A stretch of DNA of 64,000 bases, from NCBI GenBank assembly GCA_945874105.1, contig CAMCFJ010000008.1, forward strand, positions 1-64,000, written 5' to 3'. This document shows positions 9,393 to 18,589 of this stretch, one piece after another. Under the pieces are notes generated by a model. It was given only the letters and a program-made list of their open reading frames with translations. It searched no databases and was not told the origin of the DNA. Every line of letters starts with the position of its first letter. Positions within the stretch are counted from its first letter, which is position 1. This DNA is from Candidatus Nitrotoga sp. CP45. Lineage in GTDB: Bacteria > Pseudomonadota > Gammaproteobacteria > Burkholderiales > Gallionellaceae. A program made the position numbers and the translations under genes.

Positions 9393-9563
9393 ATCGCCAT
9401 TACCTTTTCATAAGTTTTCAAAATGTGTCATATATTAACCGATACTATATTTAGTCCTCTGCATGATAAAAAAACTGGTTGCATGAAGCCTTTCACGAGA
9501 AGACGAAACCGGGGGGATGATCAGGCATTTGCGATACCTTAAAAAAGAACATCTAAATTCAGG

Positions 9564-9593
9564 TTGTGGAATAGGACGATATTTTGGTAGAAT
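9564..9593 (+). promoter_or_regulatory. Sigma70 promoter of rpsU
   Basis: TTGTGG (9564-9569) and TAGAAT (9588-9593) are separated by 18 bases and lie 36 bases upstream of the rpsU ATG. Confidence 0.6.
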
Positions 9594-9629
9594 CGCGCCC
9601 TTAATTTTTTGTTGAAGGGTAGTTTGTTT

Positions 9630-9842
9630 ATGACGACTGTGCGTGTTAAGGAAAATGAACCGTTTGAAGTGGCCATGCGTCGTTTTAAACGTTCAGTGGA
9701 AAAGACTGGTTTGCTAACTGAATTGCGCGCTCGCGAATTCTATGAAAAACCTACAGCGGAACGTAAACGCAAGCTGGCTGCTGCCGTGAAACGGCATTAC
9801 AAGCGCCTGCGTAGCCAAGTCCTGCCACCAAAGCTATATTAA
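9630..9842 (+). CDS. rpsU: 30S ribosomal protein S21
   Basis: S21 is a small basic subunit protein near the anti-Shine-Dalgarno region of 16S rRNA, needed for initiation on natural mRNAs. The 70-residue sequence [20 protein letters not shown] through a lysine/arginine-rich tail is a full match to the family. The ATG at 9630 is favoured over an in-frame ATG at 9609 because it gives the family N terminus and has GAAGGG upstream. It heads the classical macromolecular-synthesis block with yqeY, dnaG and rpoD downstream. Confidence 0.97.
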   Translation: MTTVRVKENEPFEVAMRRFKRSVEKTGLLTELRAREFYEKPTAERKRKLAAAVKRHYKRLRSQVLPPKLY

Positions 9843-9913
9843 TCCCCAAATTGTTAGCGACTTCGCGTTGATGCGGAGTCTGCCATCAAATTTCCCGCGA
9901 GATTGAATTCAAC

Positions 9914-10360
9914 ATGAATCTGACGCTGCAAATCAGAGAAGACATGAAGACGGCCATGCGCGCCAAGGATTCGGTGCGCCTCGGTACTATCCGCCTGTTG
10001 CTGGCCGCAATCAAGCAACGCGAGGTAGATGAACGCATCGAGTTATCGGATGCCGACGTTATTGCAGTCATCAATAAAATGATCAAGCAACGGCGTGATT
10101 CAATTACCCAGTTTGAAGCGGCAGCTCGGCAAGAGTTGGCCGACATTGAGAAATTTGAAATCAGTGTACTGCAAACATACATGCCGCAGCCGATGACTGA
10201 AGCCGAAGTGGAAGATGCAGTTAACGATGCCATTGCCAGTAGTGGTGCTCAGAGTGCACAGGAAATGGGCAAGGTGATTGCATTGCTCAAGGCGAAACTG
10301 GCGGGTCGAGCAGACATGGGCAAAGTTTCAGCGCTGGTGAAGGCGCGTTTATCTCAGTAA
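9914..10360 (+). CDS. yqeY: GatB/YqeY domain protein
   Basis: This 148-residue helical protein matches the YqeY family, which shares the C-terminal tRNA-binding domain of the amidotransferase GatB. It shows MKTAMRAKDSVRLGTIRLLL, the KQREVDERIELSD region and the conserved YMPQPM motif. The exact function is not established; its steady place between rpsU and dnaG suggests a translation-linked role. A long palindrome directly follows the stop codon. Confidence 0.92.
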   Translation: MNLTLQIREDMKTAMRAKDSVRLGTIRLLLAAIKQREVDERIELSDADVIAVINKMIKQRRDSITQFEAAARQELADIEKFEISVLQTYMPQPMTEAEVEDAVNDAIASSGAQSAQEMGKVIALLKAKLAGRADMGKVSALVKARLSQ

Positions 10361-10364
10361 CATT

Positions 10365-10404
10365 ATGCATTGTGTATTGCTTAAATTAAGCAATGCGAAT
10401 GCAT
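10365..10404. repeat. Long palindrome after yqeY
   Basis: Outer arms ATGCATT/AATGCAT (10365-10371, 10398-10404) enclose inner arms ATTGCTTAA/TTAAGCAAT (10376-10384, 10386-10394) with a one-base centre. No T-run follows, so it is not a standard terminator. It may be an RNA processing or protein-binding site between rpsU-yqeY and dnaG. Confidence 0.7.
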
Positions 10405-10449
10405 ATTGAATTCGCACCATAAATTCGTAGGCCACCACTTGATCACACA

Positions 10450-10475
10450 ATCATTTTCGCGTTCATGAAAATGAT
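10450..10475. repeat. Inverted repeat upstream of dnaG
   Basis: Perfect 9-bp arms ATCATTTTC/GAAAATGAT with an 8-base loop lie about 100 bases upstream of the dnaG ATG. It is possibly an operator or mRNA stem. Confidence 0.6.
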
Positions 10476-10575
10476 CGCTACAGTGAATATGAATCTGTCA
10501 CGAATTACGTAAAATCAGCAATCAATTACTCCTCGGTGTACATACCACATTGGTAAAACGAGAGGCGGAGCCAGG

Positions 10576-12315
10576 ATGATTCCAAAAAATTTCATTCATG
10601 ATTTGCTCAACCGTCTCGACATTGTGGATGTAATCGAGCGTTACGTTCCGCTAAAAAAAGCAGGCGCTAATTATGTTGCCTGCTGCCCTTTCCACAACGA
10701 AAAATCCCCCTCATTTACCGTCAGCCAAAATAAGCAGTTTTATCACTGCTTTGGCTGCGGCGCGCATGGTACGGCTATAGGGTTTGTCATGGAGCACGGT
10801 GGGTTGGGTTTTGTCGATGCCGTGGAAGAATTGGCGCGCGGTGCTGGCGTGACGGTGCCACGCGAAGCCCCTACGCCGGAGCAAGCGCAACAGCATAAAG
10901 TTACGCCTGATTTGTATGAAGTAATGCAGTCTGCAACTCGTTATTATCGCGACCAGCTCAAGCTGTCGTCACCCGCCATCGACTATCTTAAGCGGCGCGG
11001 CTTAAGTGGCGAAATAGCGTTACGCTTTGGCATCGGCTATGCGCCGGAGGGCTGGCAAAATTTGGGAAGCTTCTTCGCAAACTACCAGGACAGTAGCCTC
11101 TTGGAGACGGGTCTTGTAATAGAAAACGAGGACGGCAAACGGTACGACCGTTTTCGCGACCGCATCATGTTTCCTATTGTGAATGCGCGCGGGCAGGTGA
11201 TTGGCTTTGGTGGGCGAGTGTTGGACTCGGGTGATCCCAAGTATCTGAACTCGCCGGAGACCGCACTATTCGAAAAAGGACGAGAGTTATATGGCCTGTT
11301 CCAGGCGCTGAAAGCAATACGCACCAAACGGCAGGTTTTGGTAGTAGAAGGCTATATGGATGTAGTAGCACTTGCCCAGCATGGTATTGAATACGCCGTT
11401 GCCACATTGGGAACGGCGACTACGCCCTATCACGTGCAAAAGCTGCTGCGTTTGACCGATAAAGTGATGTTCTGTTTTGATGGCGATGCAGCTGGACAGC
11501 GTGCGGCGTGGCGTGCGATGGAGAATGCATTACCACAATTGATAGATGGTAAAAACATCGGCTTCCTGTTTCTGCCTTCGCGACATGATCCTGATAGCTT
11601 TGTGCGGGAGCATGGAACGGCGGCATTTGAGCAACTACTGCAAGAGGCTTTGCCGCTGTCCAGTTATGTGTTGCGTGAATTATCCACGCAAGTTGACCTG
11701 CGTACCCAGGAAGGGCGCACTGCCTTGTTGCAGCGCGCCAAGCCTTTGCTAACAGCTATTTCTGCGCCCGCTACCGCGCTACTGCTGCGCAAGGAAGTGG
11801 CGGTGCTGGCGGGGATTACCCAGGCGGAATTGGAAGCGCTGTATGCGATCAAACCGATAGGCGCTTCGCCACGTCGTGCGCTACAAAAAGCGGCGCGCCC
11901 TGTCGTATCAAACTTGCGCGTGTTACTGCGCTGCTTATTATTTCAGCCCGATCTGGCGCGGGAGTTACCAGAACATTGGATGCCAGTAGGGTCGGAAGCA
12001 GCAGCGATTATTGCGCTGGCCGAATGGTCGCGCATGCAGGAAGGGGCGATAAGCAGTGCAGCCGTGATCCAGAATTTTCAAGGCACAGTGCATGAATCAT
12101 TATTAGCGGCAGAGCAAGCTGAAATTATGCAATGGGGTGAAACTTTTAATGTAGTAGCAGAGTTTCAAGATGGTTTAACCAGATTACGCACTGAACAGCG
12201 CAATCAGCAATTGCAGGATTTACATGCAAAAATGCATGGCACAGGAATGAAGGGCTTGGACGAACAAGAACGATCACTGTATTTGCAACTATTACAACGC
12301 AGTGAACTCAAGTGA
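10576..12315 (+). CDS. dnaG: DNA primase
   Basis: DnaG makes RNA primers for the replication fork. The 579-residue protein has the N-terminal zinc ribbon with C37-x2-H40 and C58-x2-C61 (CPFH and CFGC). The catalytic core follows with the TOPRIM acidic residues in VVEGYMDVVAL (about residue 258) and FDGDAAGQRA (about 306). A C-terminal helicase-binding region ends in a helical segment. The ATG follows GGCGGAGCCAGG. The order rpsU-yqeY-dnaG-rpoD links translation, replication and transcription initiation in one cluster. Confidence 0.97.
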   Translation: MIPKNFIHDLLNRLDIVDVIERYVPLKKAGANYVACCPFHNEKSPSFTVSQNKQFYHCFGCGAHGTAIGFVMEHGGLGFVDAVEELARGAGVTVPREAPTPEQAQQHKVTPDLYEVMQSATRYYRDQLKLSSPAIDYLKRRGLSGEIALRFGIGYAPEGWQNLGSFFANYQDSSLLETGLVIENEDGKRYDRFRDRIMFPIVNARGQVIGFGGRVLDSGDPKYLNSPETALFEKGRELYGLFQALKAIRTKRQVLVVEGYMDVVALAQHGIEYAVATLGTATTPYHVQKLLRLTDKVMFCFDGDAAGQRAAWRAMENALPQLIDGKNIGFLFLPSRHDPDSFVREHGTAAFEQLLQEALPLSSYVLRELSTQVDLRTQEGRTALLQRAKPLLTAISAPATALLLRKEVAVLAGITQAELEALYAIKPIGASPRRALQKAARPVVSNLRVLLRCLLFQPDLARELPEHWMPVGSEAAAIIALAEWSRMQEGAISSAAVIQNFQGTVHESLLAAEQAEIMQWGETFNVVAEFQDGLTRLRTEQRNQQLQDLHAKMHGTGMKGLDEQERSLYLQLLQRSELK

Positions 12316-12359
12316 CGGCAATGCAAAATTGGGGGGCGGAAAGTTTTTGTAAAATCGGG

Positions 12360-12410
12360 TATAATCCGCACCCTTTTCAAAAGCATTGTGTTAACCCGCA
12401 ATGTGTTAAC
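12360..12410 (+). promoter_or_regulatory. rpoD upstream element: -10-like box and a direct repeat
   Basis: A perfect TATAAT (12360-12365) lacks a good -35 partner. Downstream lie two 13-base direct repeats with one mismatch, GCATTGTGTTAAC (12383-12395) and GCAATGTGTTAAC (12398-12410), 15 bases apart centre to centre. They would be in the rpoD leader and could bind a regulator. Confidence 0.45.
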
Positions 12411-12439
12411 TCATTTAATTAAATGGGAATCCACCGAAT

Positions 12440-14359
12440 ATGGCAACTCAGCAAGACAAAAAAACATCTATTTCAGCCAAACAGGCATCAATTGCAAAGC
12501 AGATTGCTGACCCTGTAGAGCTGGCGCAGGATATTGAGGCACGGCGCACGCGCCTGAAGGCTTTGATCATCCTGGGCAAGGAGCGCGGCTATTTGACTTT
12601 TGGCGAAATCAACGATCATCTGCCAGAAATGCTAGAAGCCGAGCAGATTGAAGGCGTCGTCAGCATGATCAACGATATGGGCATCACCGTGTGTGATGAT
12701 GCTCCTGATGCTGAAAATCAAATTATGTCGGATGCGGCGCCTGTTGTGGCCGACGAAGATGCGGTGGAAGCTGCCGAGGCAGCACTTTCAACAGTAGACT
12801 CGGAATTTGGCCGTACCACTGACCCTGTGCGCATGTATATGCGCGAAATGGGCACAGTAGGCTTGCTCACGCGCGAAGATGAAATCGTCATTGCCAAGCG
12901 CATTGAGGAAGGCCTGAAGCACATGATTCAGGCGATTTCTGCCTGTCCGACTACCATTGCCGAAATTCTACTGCTAGTCGATAAAGTTATACGTGAGGAA
13001 TTGCGTATTGACGAAATTGTCGATGGCTTCATTGAGCCTGAGGGTGAATCCATAATCGTTGAGGAGGAGATTAGCGATGAAGCCATGGAGGATGAAGAAG
13101 AAGATGTAGAAGATACTGAGGCTATTGCAGCAGCCAATCTGGCCAAACTCAAGATTGATGCGCTGGAGCGTTTCGCAATCATTCGCGACCTGTTTATTAA
13201 AATCGGCAAAGCCTACGAGAAGCATGGTTACCGAAGCGCACAGTACAACAAGCTACAGGAGCAGATTTCCGCCGAGCTTACGCAACTCCGTTTTTCAGCC
13301 AAGCAGGTAGATGCGCTTTGCGACACCATGCGCAATTTGGTGGAAGAAGTGCGCAGCCACGAACGCATCATTCAGGAGCTATGCGTTACCAAGTCGCGTA
13401 TGCCGCGTCCACATTTCATTTCGACCTTTCCGGGCAACGAAGAGCGGCTTGATTGGGTAGCGCGCGAAGTGGCTGCCAGAAAACCTTATAGCGAAACACT
13501 GTCGCGTTTCCAGGCTGCCATCGTCGAGCAACAACAGAAGCTACTTGATTTGCAGCAGCGTGTGGGCATTCCCATTCGTGACCTGAAAGAAATCAACAAG
13601 CAAATGACCAACGGCGAAGCCAAAGCACGTCGCGCCAAGCGCGACATGATTGAAGCTAACCTGCGTCTGGTGATTTCCATCGCCAAAAAATACACCAACC
13701 GTGGCTTGCAGTTTCTTGACCTGATTCAGGAAGGCAACATCGGATTGATGAAAGCGGTAGATAAGTTCGAATATCGCCGTGGTTACAAGTTTTCGACGTA
13801 TGCCACATGGTGGATACGCCAAGCCATTACGCGTTCCATCGCCGATCAGGCTCGCACCATACGTATCCCGGTGCACATGATTGAAACCATCAATAAGATG
13901 AATCGCATTTCGCGTCAAATATTGCAAGAAACCGGGCTGGAAGCGGATGCTGCAACGATGGCGCTAAAGATGGAAATGCCCGAAGACAAGATCCGCAAGA
14001 TCTTGAAGATTGCCAAGGAACCGATTTCCATGGAAACCCCGGTAGGCGACGATGACGATTCGCATCTGGGCGATTTTATTGAGGATTCCAATACGTTGGC
14101 ACCCATTGAAGCGGCGGTATACGACAGCTTGCGCAATGTCACCAAAGACATACTCGATTCGCTCACACCGCGTGAAGCCAAGGTGCTACGCATGCGCTTT
14201 GGTATAGAAATGAATACTGACCACACCCTTGAAGAGGTAGGTAAACAATTCGATGTGACACGCGAGCGTATCCGCCAGATCGAGGCAAAAGCATTGCGTA
14301 AGCTCCGTCATCCGTCTCGTTCAGACAAGCTGAAAAGCTTCCTCGACGGCGAGAGTTAA
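12440..14359 (+). CDS. rpoD: RNA polymerase sigma factor RpoD (sigma70)
   Basis: This is the primary sigma factor, 639 residues, with all conserved regions. Region 1.1 is at the start. Region 1.2 reads [11 protein letters not shown] near residue 130. An acidic non-conserved insert follows ([18 protein letters not shown], about 212-230). Region 2 has the -10 recognition helices ([14 protein letters not shown]), and region 4 has the -35 helix-turn-helix ([20 protein letters not shown]). It is the last protein gene of the rpsU-yqeY-dnaG-rpoD cluster and is followed within 40 bases by a tRNA gene. Confidence 0.98.
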   Translation: MATQQDKKTSISAKQASIAKQIADPVELAQDIEARRTRLKALIILGKERGYLTFGEINDHLPEMLEAEQIEGVVSMINDMGITVCDDAPDAENQIMSDAAPVVADEDAVEAAEAALSTVDSEFGRTTDPVRMYMREMGTVGLLTREDEIVIAKRIEEGLKHMIQAISACPTTIAEILLLVDKVIREELRIDEIVDGFIEPEGESIIVEEEISDEAMEDEEEDVEDTEAIAAANLAKLKIDALERFAIIRDLFIKIGKAYEKHGYRSAQYNKLQEQISAELTQLRFSAKQVDALCDTMRNLVEEVRSHERIIQELCVTKSRMPRPHFISTFPGNEERLDWVAREVAARKPYSETLSRFQAAIVEQQQKLLDLQQRVGIPIRDLKEINKQMTNGEAKARRAKRDMIEANLRLVISIAKKYTNRGLQFLDLIQEGNIGLMKAVDKFEYRRGYKFSTYATWWIRQAITRSIADQARTIRIPVHMIETINKMNRISRQILQETGLEADAATMALKMEMPEDKIRKILKIAKEPISMETPVGDDDDSHLGDFIEDSNTLAPIEAAVYDSLRNVTKDILDSLTPREAKVLRMRFGIEMNTDHTLEEVGKQFDVTRERIRQIEAKALRKLRHPSRSDKLKSFLDGES

Positions 14360-14399
14360 TTATAATGAGCGCACTTTAAAAAGTGCTTCAAACAGTATT

Positions 14400-14476
14400 G
14401 GGTCGTTAGCTCAGTTGGTTAGAGCAGAGGACTCATAATCCTTTGGTCCGGGGTTCAAGTCCCTGACGACCCACCA
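14400..14476 (+). tRNA. tRNA with CAU anticodon (elongator Met or Ile2)
   Basis: A 77-base cloverleaf with encoded CCA. The acceptor GGGTCGT pairs with ACGACCC, the D stem is GCTC/GAGC, the anticodon stem is GAGGA/TCCTT with loop CTCATAA, and the T arm is GGTTCAAGTCC-like. The CAU anticodon means methionine unless C34 is modified to lysidine, which would make it Ile(AUA). It does not have initiator features (three GC pairs flanking the anticodon loop). Sequence alone does not separate the two elongator options. Confidence 0.95.
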
Positions 14477-14485
14477 TATAGAATC

Positions 14486-14516
14486 AGGCTTGCAGCGATG
14501 CAGGCCTTTTTTCTTT
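14486..14516 (+). terminator. Rho-independent terminator after rpoD-tRNA
   Basis: A 9-bp stem (AGGCTTGCA/TGCAGGCCT, one G-U) with loop GCGA is followed by TTTTTTCTTTT. It ends the rpoD-tRNA transcript. Confidence 0.9.
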
Positions 14517-14817
14517 TCTCTGATTTTTGCACGTATAAGGCGATTTTCAATTTTGGCAAGCATTCAGAGCACCCAGCAGTCGGGGCTTTGCGGTGCCTGG
14601 CGTATTTTTTGTGAGCGGGAACTAAGGTATGGCAGTTACATCCTATTTGTAATTAAAGTTTAGACAAACGATGCCAATAACATCTTCGGTGACAAGCTGT
14701 AGTGTTCGGATGAGCTGCACTTCAACTAAAATTTTAGTTCCATCTGTATTATTTTCTGATTCAGATTTGATACTTAGCTGTTTGGATTAGATGGTTTAAT
14801 TCCTTTGAGGATATCGT
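14517..14817. other. Intergenic stretch before the DUF2726 gene
   Basis: This holds the PAS-like remnant listed next (minus strand) and the upstream region of the DUF2726 gene, whose ribosome site GAGGAT lies at 14808-14813. Nothing else could be supported. Confidence 0.5.
14643..14786 (-). pseudogene. Start-less open frame, end of a PAS/PAC-like domain
   Basis: A 47-codon open frame without a start codon ends at TAG 14643-14645. It reads as the tail of a sensor domain: a polar KSESEN lead, then DGTKILVEVQLI, and VIGIVCLNF just before the stop. The strand-loop-strand pattern fits the end of PAS/PAC or YheO-like domains, where the last strand reads roughly viGivclN. The identification is by eye only. 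The N-terminal part is missing, so it is a gene remnant if real. Confidence 0.33.
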
Positions 14818-15294
14818 ATGGAGAAGGCGCTATTAGCTGCAATCGTTCTAATAATAGTTATTGCAATATTTTTTGCTTTTTTGAAAAAGCGTAAGTCTTC
14901 TGGTGGAGGCAATATGGCTTGGCCATACCATGCAAAAAAACCACTGTCAGAACCAGAGCAAATTCTTTATCACCGCCGTGTTGCAGCACTGCCTCAGTGT
15001 ATTGTGTTAGCACAAGTACAGCTATCCCAGGTGGTTGGCGTGAATAAGGGATTTAATTTCGGTGTGTGGAACAACCATATCAACCGCATGAGCCTTGATT
15101 TTATTGTATGCCTCAAGGATTCAACTGTCATTGCCGCCGTAGAGCTTGATGACAAAACACATGAGAAGGAAATACGCGTTAAAACGGATGCGCAGAAGGG
15201 GAAGGCGCTGTCCGCTGCGGGAATAGAGCTCATACATTGGCACGTAAGTGAATTGCCCGATGAAAAAACTATCCGTCAAGCATTCGTTAACTGA
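14818..15294 (+). CDS. Membrane-anchored DUF2726 protein
   Basis: The 158-residue protein starts with one membrane helix (residues 4-22) and a basic stop-transfer KKRKSS. Then comes a DUF2726 domain: EQILYHRRVAALP, VLAQVQLSQVVGV, RMSLDFIVCLKDS, VAAVELDDKTH and AGIELIHWHV. The D-x(10+)-E-L-D pattern and fold resemble restriction-endonuclease-like nucleases, so DUF2726 is often thought to bind or cut nucleic acid, but no activity is established. It stands alone, convergent with the efflux operon. GAGGAT precedes the ATG. Confidence 0.85.
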   Translation: MEKALLAAIVLIIVIAIFFAFLKKRKSSGGGNMAWPYHAKKPLSEPEQILYHRRVAALPQCIVLAQVQLSQVVGVNKGFNFGVWNNHINRMSLDFIVCLKDSTVIAAVELDDKTHEKEIRVKTDAQKGKALSAAGIELIHWHVSELPDEKTIRQAFVN

Positions 15295-15453
15295 GTGGCG
15301 GGGTGTCCGGGATTTTATGTAAACGCGGTTTCGATTAACTCAGTAAATTCCGTCCATCGAACTGGATGGTGAGGTGGTTCAGAGCAGCCTTCCAGTCCTA
15401 GGTCGGCATTGCCCACTTTTTTCAACTTGCCTCAGATCCTCAAGTTTAAGTTT

Positions 15454-16674
15454 CTATTGATAGCGCAACGCTTCAATCGGTTCCATGTGAGCTGCTTTTC
15501 TAGCCGGATAAAAACCAAAAAACACCCCCACTGCGGCTGCCACCATGAACGCCATGACAACGGAACTCATGGTAATAACCACGGCAGTCTGGGTAAGCTG
15601 GTTTATCAGCACTGCGCCACCAATACCAAGCCCCACGCCTACCAGGCAACCAACAATGGAAATAGTGATCGCTTCAAGCAGGAACTGCAGCAAGATGTCC
15701 CGCTGGCGGGCACCAATGGCGATGCGGATGCCGATTTCCCTGGTGCGTTCGGTGACCGAGACCAGCATGATGTTCATGATGCCGATGCCGCCCACCAGCA
15801 GGGAGATGGATGCGATGGCGCCGAGCATGACGGACATGACACGGGTGGTTTCGGCGGCGGTATTCGCCAGGGCAGTGAGGTTACGCACCGTGAAATCGCT
15901 TTCTACCGCCTCCTGAAGACGGTGGCGCTGGCGCAGCAACTGGTTTATGGAACGTTCGGCCGCAGGCATGTCCTGGGCCGAGGTCGCTTGGGCCATGATG
16001 AGGCGCACGGTGCCTTGAAACTGGGAGCCGAACAGCTTGCGCTGGGCGGTGGTGACCGGAATCAACACGCTATCGTCCTGATCCCGCCCGTCCAGGCTTT
16101 GCCCCTTCAGGGTCAGCACACCCACTATTTGATAAGGACTTTTTTTGATGCGGATAGTTTTGCCTACCGGGTCTTCGTCGCCGAACAGGTTTTTTACCAC
16201 GGTCTGCCCCAGCAGGGCGACGCGGGTGGCGGAGCGCACGTCTGAATCAGAGAAAGGGTAGCCGGCGGACAGTTTCCAATCGCGCACATCAAGGTAGCTT
16301 GGCGTAGTGCCAATCACCTGAGTACTCCAATTGTTTGAGCCGTACACCAGTTGTGCCGTGCCGGGAGCGTTGGGTGCAACCGCCGAGATGCCGGGTAGTT
16401 CGGCGATGGCCTGCGCATCCCCGATGGTCAGTGTAGGGGTTGCGCCCAAGCCCATGCGTATGCCGCCAGAAGTCGAGGAGCCGGAAAGGACGATGAAAAG
16501 ATTGCTTCCCATGGAGGCGATAGACTGATCCACCAGAAACTGGGCACCCTTGCCGATGGCCAATATGAGGATCACGGCACCGACGCCGATCATCATTCCC
16601 AGCATGGTGAGAAAGGTGCGTAGTCGGTTCGCACCCATGGCCAGCCAAGCTTCGCTCAGCATCGCGCCTATCAT
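15454..16674 (-). CDS. MacB-type ABC transporter permease (FtsX family)
   Basis: This 406-residue permease has the MacB/FtsX layout: an N-terminal membrane helix (LRTFLTMLGMMIGVGAVI), a large periplasmic domain (about residues 40-280) and three C-terminal helices (around MLGAIASISLLVGGIGIMN, RQRDILLQFLLEAI, and the last segment before FYPARKAA). It is encoded apart from its ATPase, unlike the fused E. coli MacB. Its ATG overlaps the ATPase stop by four bases (ATGA). It is the last gene of the tolC-macA-ATPase-permease operon, which should form a tripartite pump spanning both membranes. Substrates could be macrolides, siderophores or lipopeptides; the sequence does not say. Confidence 0.9.
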   Translation of the reverse strand: MIGAMLSEAWLAMGANRLRTFLTMLGMMIGVGAVILILAIGKGAQFLVDQSIASMGSNLFIVLSGSSTSGGIRMGLGATPTLTIGDAQAIAELPGISAVAPNAPGTAQLVYGSNNWSTQVIGTTPSYLDVRDWKLSAGYPFSDSDVRSATRVALLGQTVVKNLFGDEDPVGKTIRIKKSPYQIVGVLTLKGQSLDGRDQDDSVLIPVTTAQRKLFGSQFQGTVRLIMAQATSAQDMPAAERSINQLLRQRHRLQEAVESDFTVRNLTALANTAAETTRVMSVMLGAIASISLLVGGIGIMNIMLVSVTERTREIGIRIAIGARQRDILLQFLLEAITISIVGCLVGVGLGIGGAVLINQLTQTAVVITMSSVVMAFMVAAAVGVFFGFYPARKAAHMEPIEALRYQ

Positions 16675-17390
16675 GCGTGTGTACCAAGTGATTCGTACTC
16701 TACTGCGCCGTCGTGGGCCAAGTGTCCGTCTATGAAGCGCACCAAGCGGTTGGCAAAGGAAGCGATGTCGGCTTCGTGGGTCACCAGAATCACGGTGATG
16801 CCCTCATCTCGGTTGAGTTGCGTTAACACACTCATTATTTCATGGCTGGTTTTGGTATCCAGGTTGCCGGTTGGTTCGTCAGCCAGAATCAGTCGTGGAC
16901 GATTGATCAGGGCGCGGGCGATGGCCACCCGCTGCTGCTGGCCGCCAGAAATATTGCTGGGGCGGGAATCGCCGTATTTGCCCAAGCCAACCTTGTCGAG
17001 CATTTCCTGCGCCCGCCTGTTCCGCTCTGCCTTGCCAACCCCAGCGTAAATCAGGGGCAGCGCCACGTTGTCGACAAGATTGACGCGGGGAAGCAGGTTG
17101 TACCCCTGGAACACGAAGCCGATTACACCATTTCTTAGCCGCGCGAGCTGGTCCTTGTCGAGCGTCCGCACGTTGGTTCCGTTGAGGGAGTAGGCGCCGC
17201 TGGAGGGAGTGTCGAGACAGCCGAGAAGGTTCATGAAGGTGGATTTGCCCGACCCGGAAGGCCCCATGATGGCAACGAACTCCCCTGGGTTAATGACGAG
17301 ATTGATGTCTACCAACGCCGGAACAGGCCCTGCGTCGGTCAGGTAATTTTTGCCCAGGCCGCTGATACGGATGATCGGTTCGCCATCCAT
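16671..17390 (-). CDS. MacB-type ABC transporter ATP-binding protein
   Basis: The 239-residue ATPase carries Walker A GPSGSGKST (about residue 43), the Q-loop, signature NISGGQQQRVAIARAL, Walker B RLILADEPTGNLD and the H-loop histidine in VTHEAD. It belongs to the LolD/MacB/FtsE group, which pairs with FtsX-like permeases. Its start overlaps the macA stop (TGATG), and its stop overlaps the permease start, so all three are translationally coupled. Confidence 0.95.
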   Translation of the reverse strand: MDGEPIIRISGLGKNYLTDAGPVPALVDINLVINPGEFVAIMGPSGSGKSTFMNLLGCLDTPSSGAYSLNGTNVRTLDKDQLARLRNGVIGFVFQGYNLLPRVNLVDNVALPLIYAGVGKAERNRRAQEMLDKVGLGKYGDSRPSNISGGQQQRVAIARALINRPRLILADEPTGNLDTKTSHEIMSVLTQLNRDEGITVILVTHEADIASFANRLVRFIDGHLAHDGAVEYESLGTHA

Positions 17391-18568
17391 CAGAACATTC
17401 TCATCTTCATGATTCCTGATGACTGTCCTGTATCCGTGGATGAAATAGCTTCCGCAGTCACTACCTGATTACCTGCTTTCAAATCCCCGGACACGACTTC
17501 CATAAATTTGTTATCGCTGATACCGGTGTTTATCCTGACCGGTTTTAGATTGTTTTTTTCCAGAACATACACGGTTCCGCCCGGGGCTTTTTTGCGTTCC
17601 TCTTTACTTCTTGGCTCCATTTTTTTGGGTGCAGCATCGACAGGTTTAAAACGCAATGCCGTGTTGGGTATCAGTAGCACGTTCTTGCGCTGGGCAATAG
17701 TGATGTTGACATAGGCTGTCATGCCCGGCATCAGTATCTGCTCAGGATTGTCAACCGCCACCACCACATCGTAGGTCACCACATTCTGCAGGGTGGTGGG
17801 ATTGAGCCGACGTTGCTTGACCTCCCCCTGAAAAGTGCGGTTGGGGAAGGCGTCCACGGTAAAACGTACCGCCTGCCCGACCCGGATATTGCCAACATCG
17901 GCCTCGGCAAAACTGGAATTGATTTGCATTTTGGAGAGATCCTGGGCGATCGTGAACAGAGTCGGCGTCTGGAAGCTGGCGGCCACGGTCTGGCCGATGT
18001 CAATTACGCGCGATACCACCACACCGGAAACCGGCGAGCGGATGACGGAGTAGTCGAAGTTTGTACGGTCTTTCTGTAGCTGTGCCCGCGCCAGGGCGAG
18101 CTGGGCGCGGGCCGATTTCAGTGCCTGTACCGTCTGATCCAGCTCCTGCCTGGAGACGTATTCCTGCTTGAACAGTTCGCGCATTCTCGTCTCATTGGCA
18201 AGAGCCAGATCCAGAGATGCCTGGGCGTTGCTTACGTTCGCTTCACTCTGATTCACTTGTGCCTGGAACAAGGCCGGATCGAGCTCCGCCAGAATTTGTC
18301 CCTTGCTGACCCGGTCATTGAAATCTACATGCAGTTTCTTTACCGTCCCCGAAACCTGAGTGCCGACATTCACCAGCACCACCGGATTGAGCGTGCCGTT
18401 GGCGGAAACTGTTTGGGTAATATCGCCCATCTCCAATGCTTGGGATTTGTAGCGCTCCTCCAGGGACAGTGAATATGATTTCTGCCAGTAGAAGTATCCT
18501 CCTGCGCCTAGACCGATCAGGGCCAGAGTCAGGGTTATTTTGATCCACAGCAATTGGCTTGGTTTCAT
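17390..18568 (-). CDS. macA: MacA-type periplasmic adaptor (membrane fusion protein)
   Basis: The adaptor links the inner-membrane pump to the outer-membrane channel. After an N-terminal membrane anchor (LLWIKITLTLALIGLGAGG) come the lipoyl halves (SGTVKKLHVDFNDRVSKGQ and SPVSGVVVSRVIDIGQ), a long coiled-coil hairpin (about residues 90-160) and beta-barrel domains. The ATG at 18568 is taken over an in-frame TTG at 18586, giving 392 residues; neither has a strong ribosome site. It lies between the tolC-like gene and the ATPase gene. Confidence 0.92.
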   Translation of the reverse strand: MKPSQLLWIKITLTLALIGLGAGGYFYWQKSYSLSLEERYKSQALEMGDITQTVSANGTLNPVVLVNVGTQVSGTVKKLHVDFNDRVSKGQILAELDPALFQAQVNQSEANVSNAQASLDLALANETRMRELFKQEYVSRQELDQTVQALKSARAQLALARAQLQKDRTNFDYSVIRSPVSGVVVSRVIDIGQTVAASFQTPTLFTIAQDLSKMQINSSFAEADVGNIRVGQAVRFTVDAFPNRTFQGEVKQRRLNPTTLQNVVTYDVVVAVDNPEQILMPGMTAYVNITIAQRKNVLLIPNTALRFKPVDAAPKKMEPRSKEERKKAPGGTVYVLEKNNLKPVRINTGISDNKFMEVVSGDLKAGNQVVTAEAISSTDTGQSSGIMKMRMF

Positions 18569-18589
18569 AGGTGGATTTTTCGTCAACAG

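Noticed and set aside
15409-16245. 278-codon plus-strand frame opposite the ABC permease gene
   Set aside because: Histidine- and glycine-rich translation typical of an antisense frame; the permease on the other strand is well supported.
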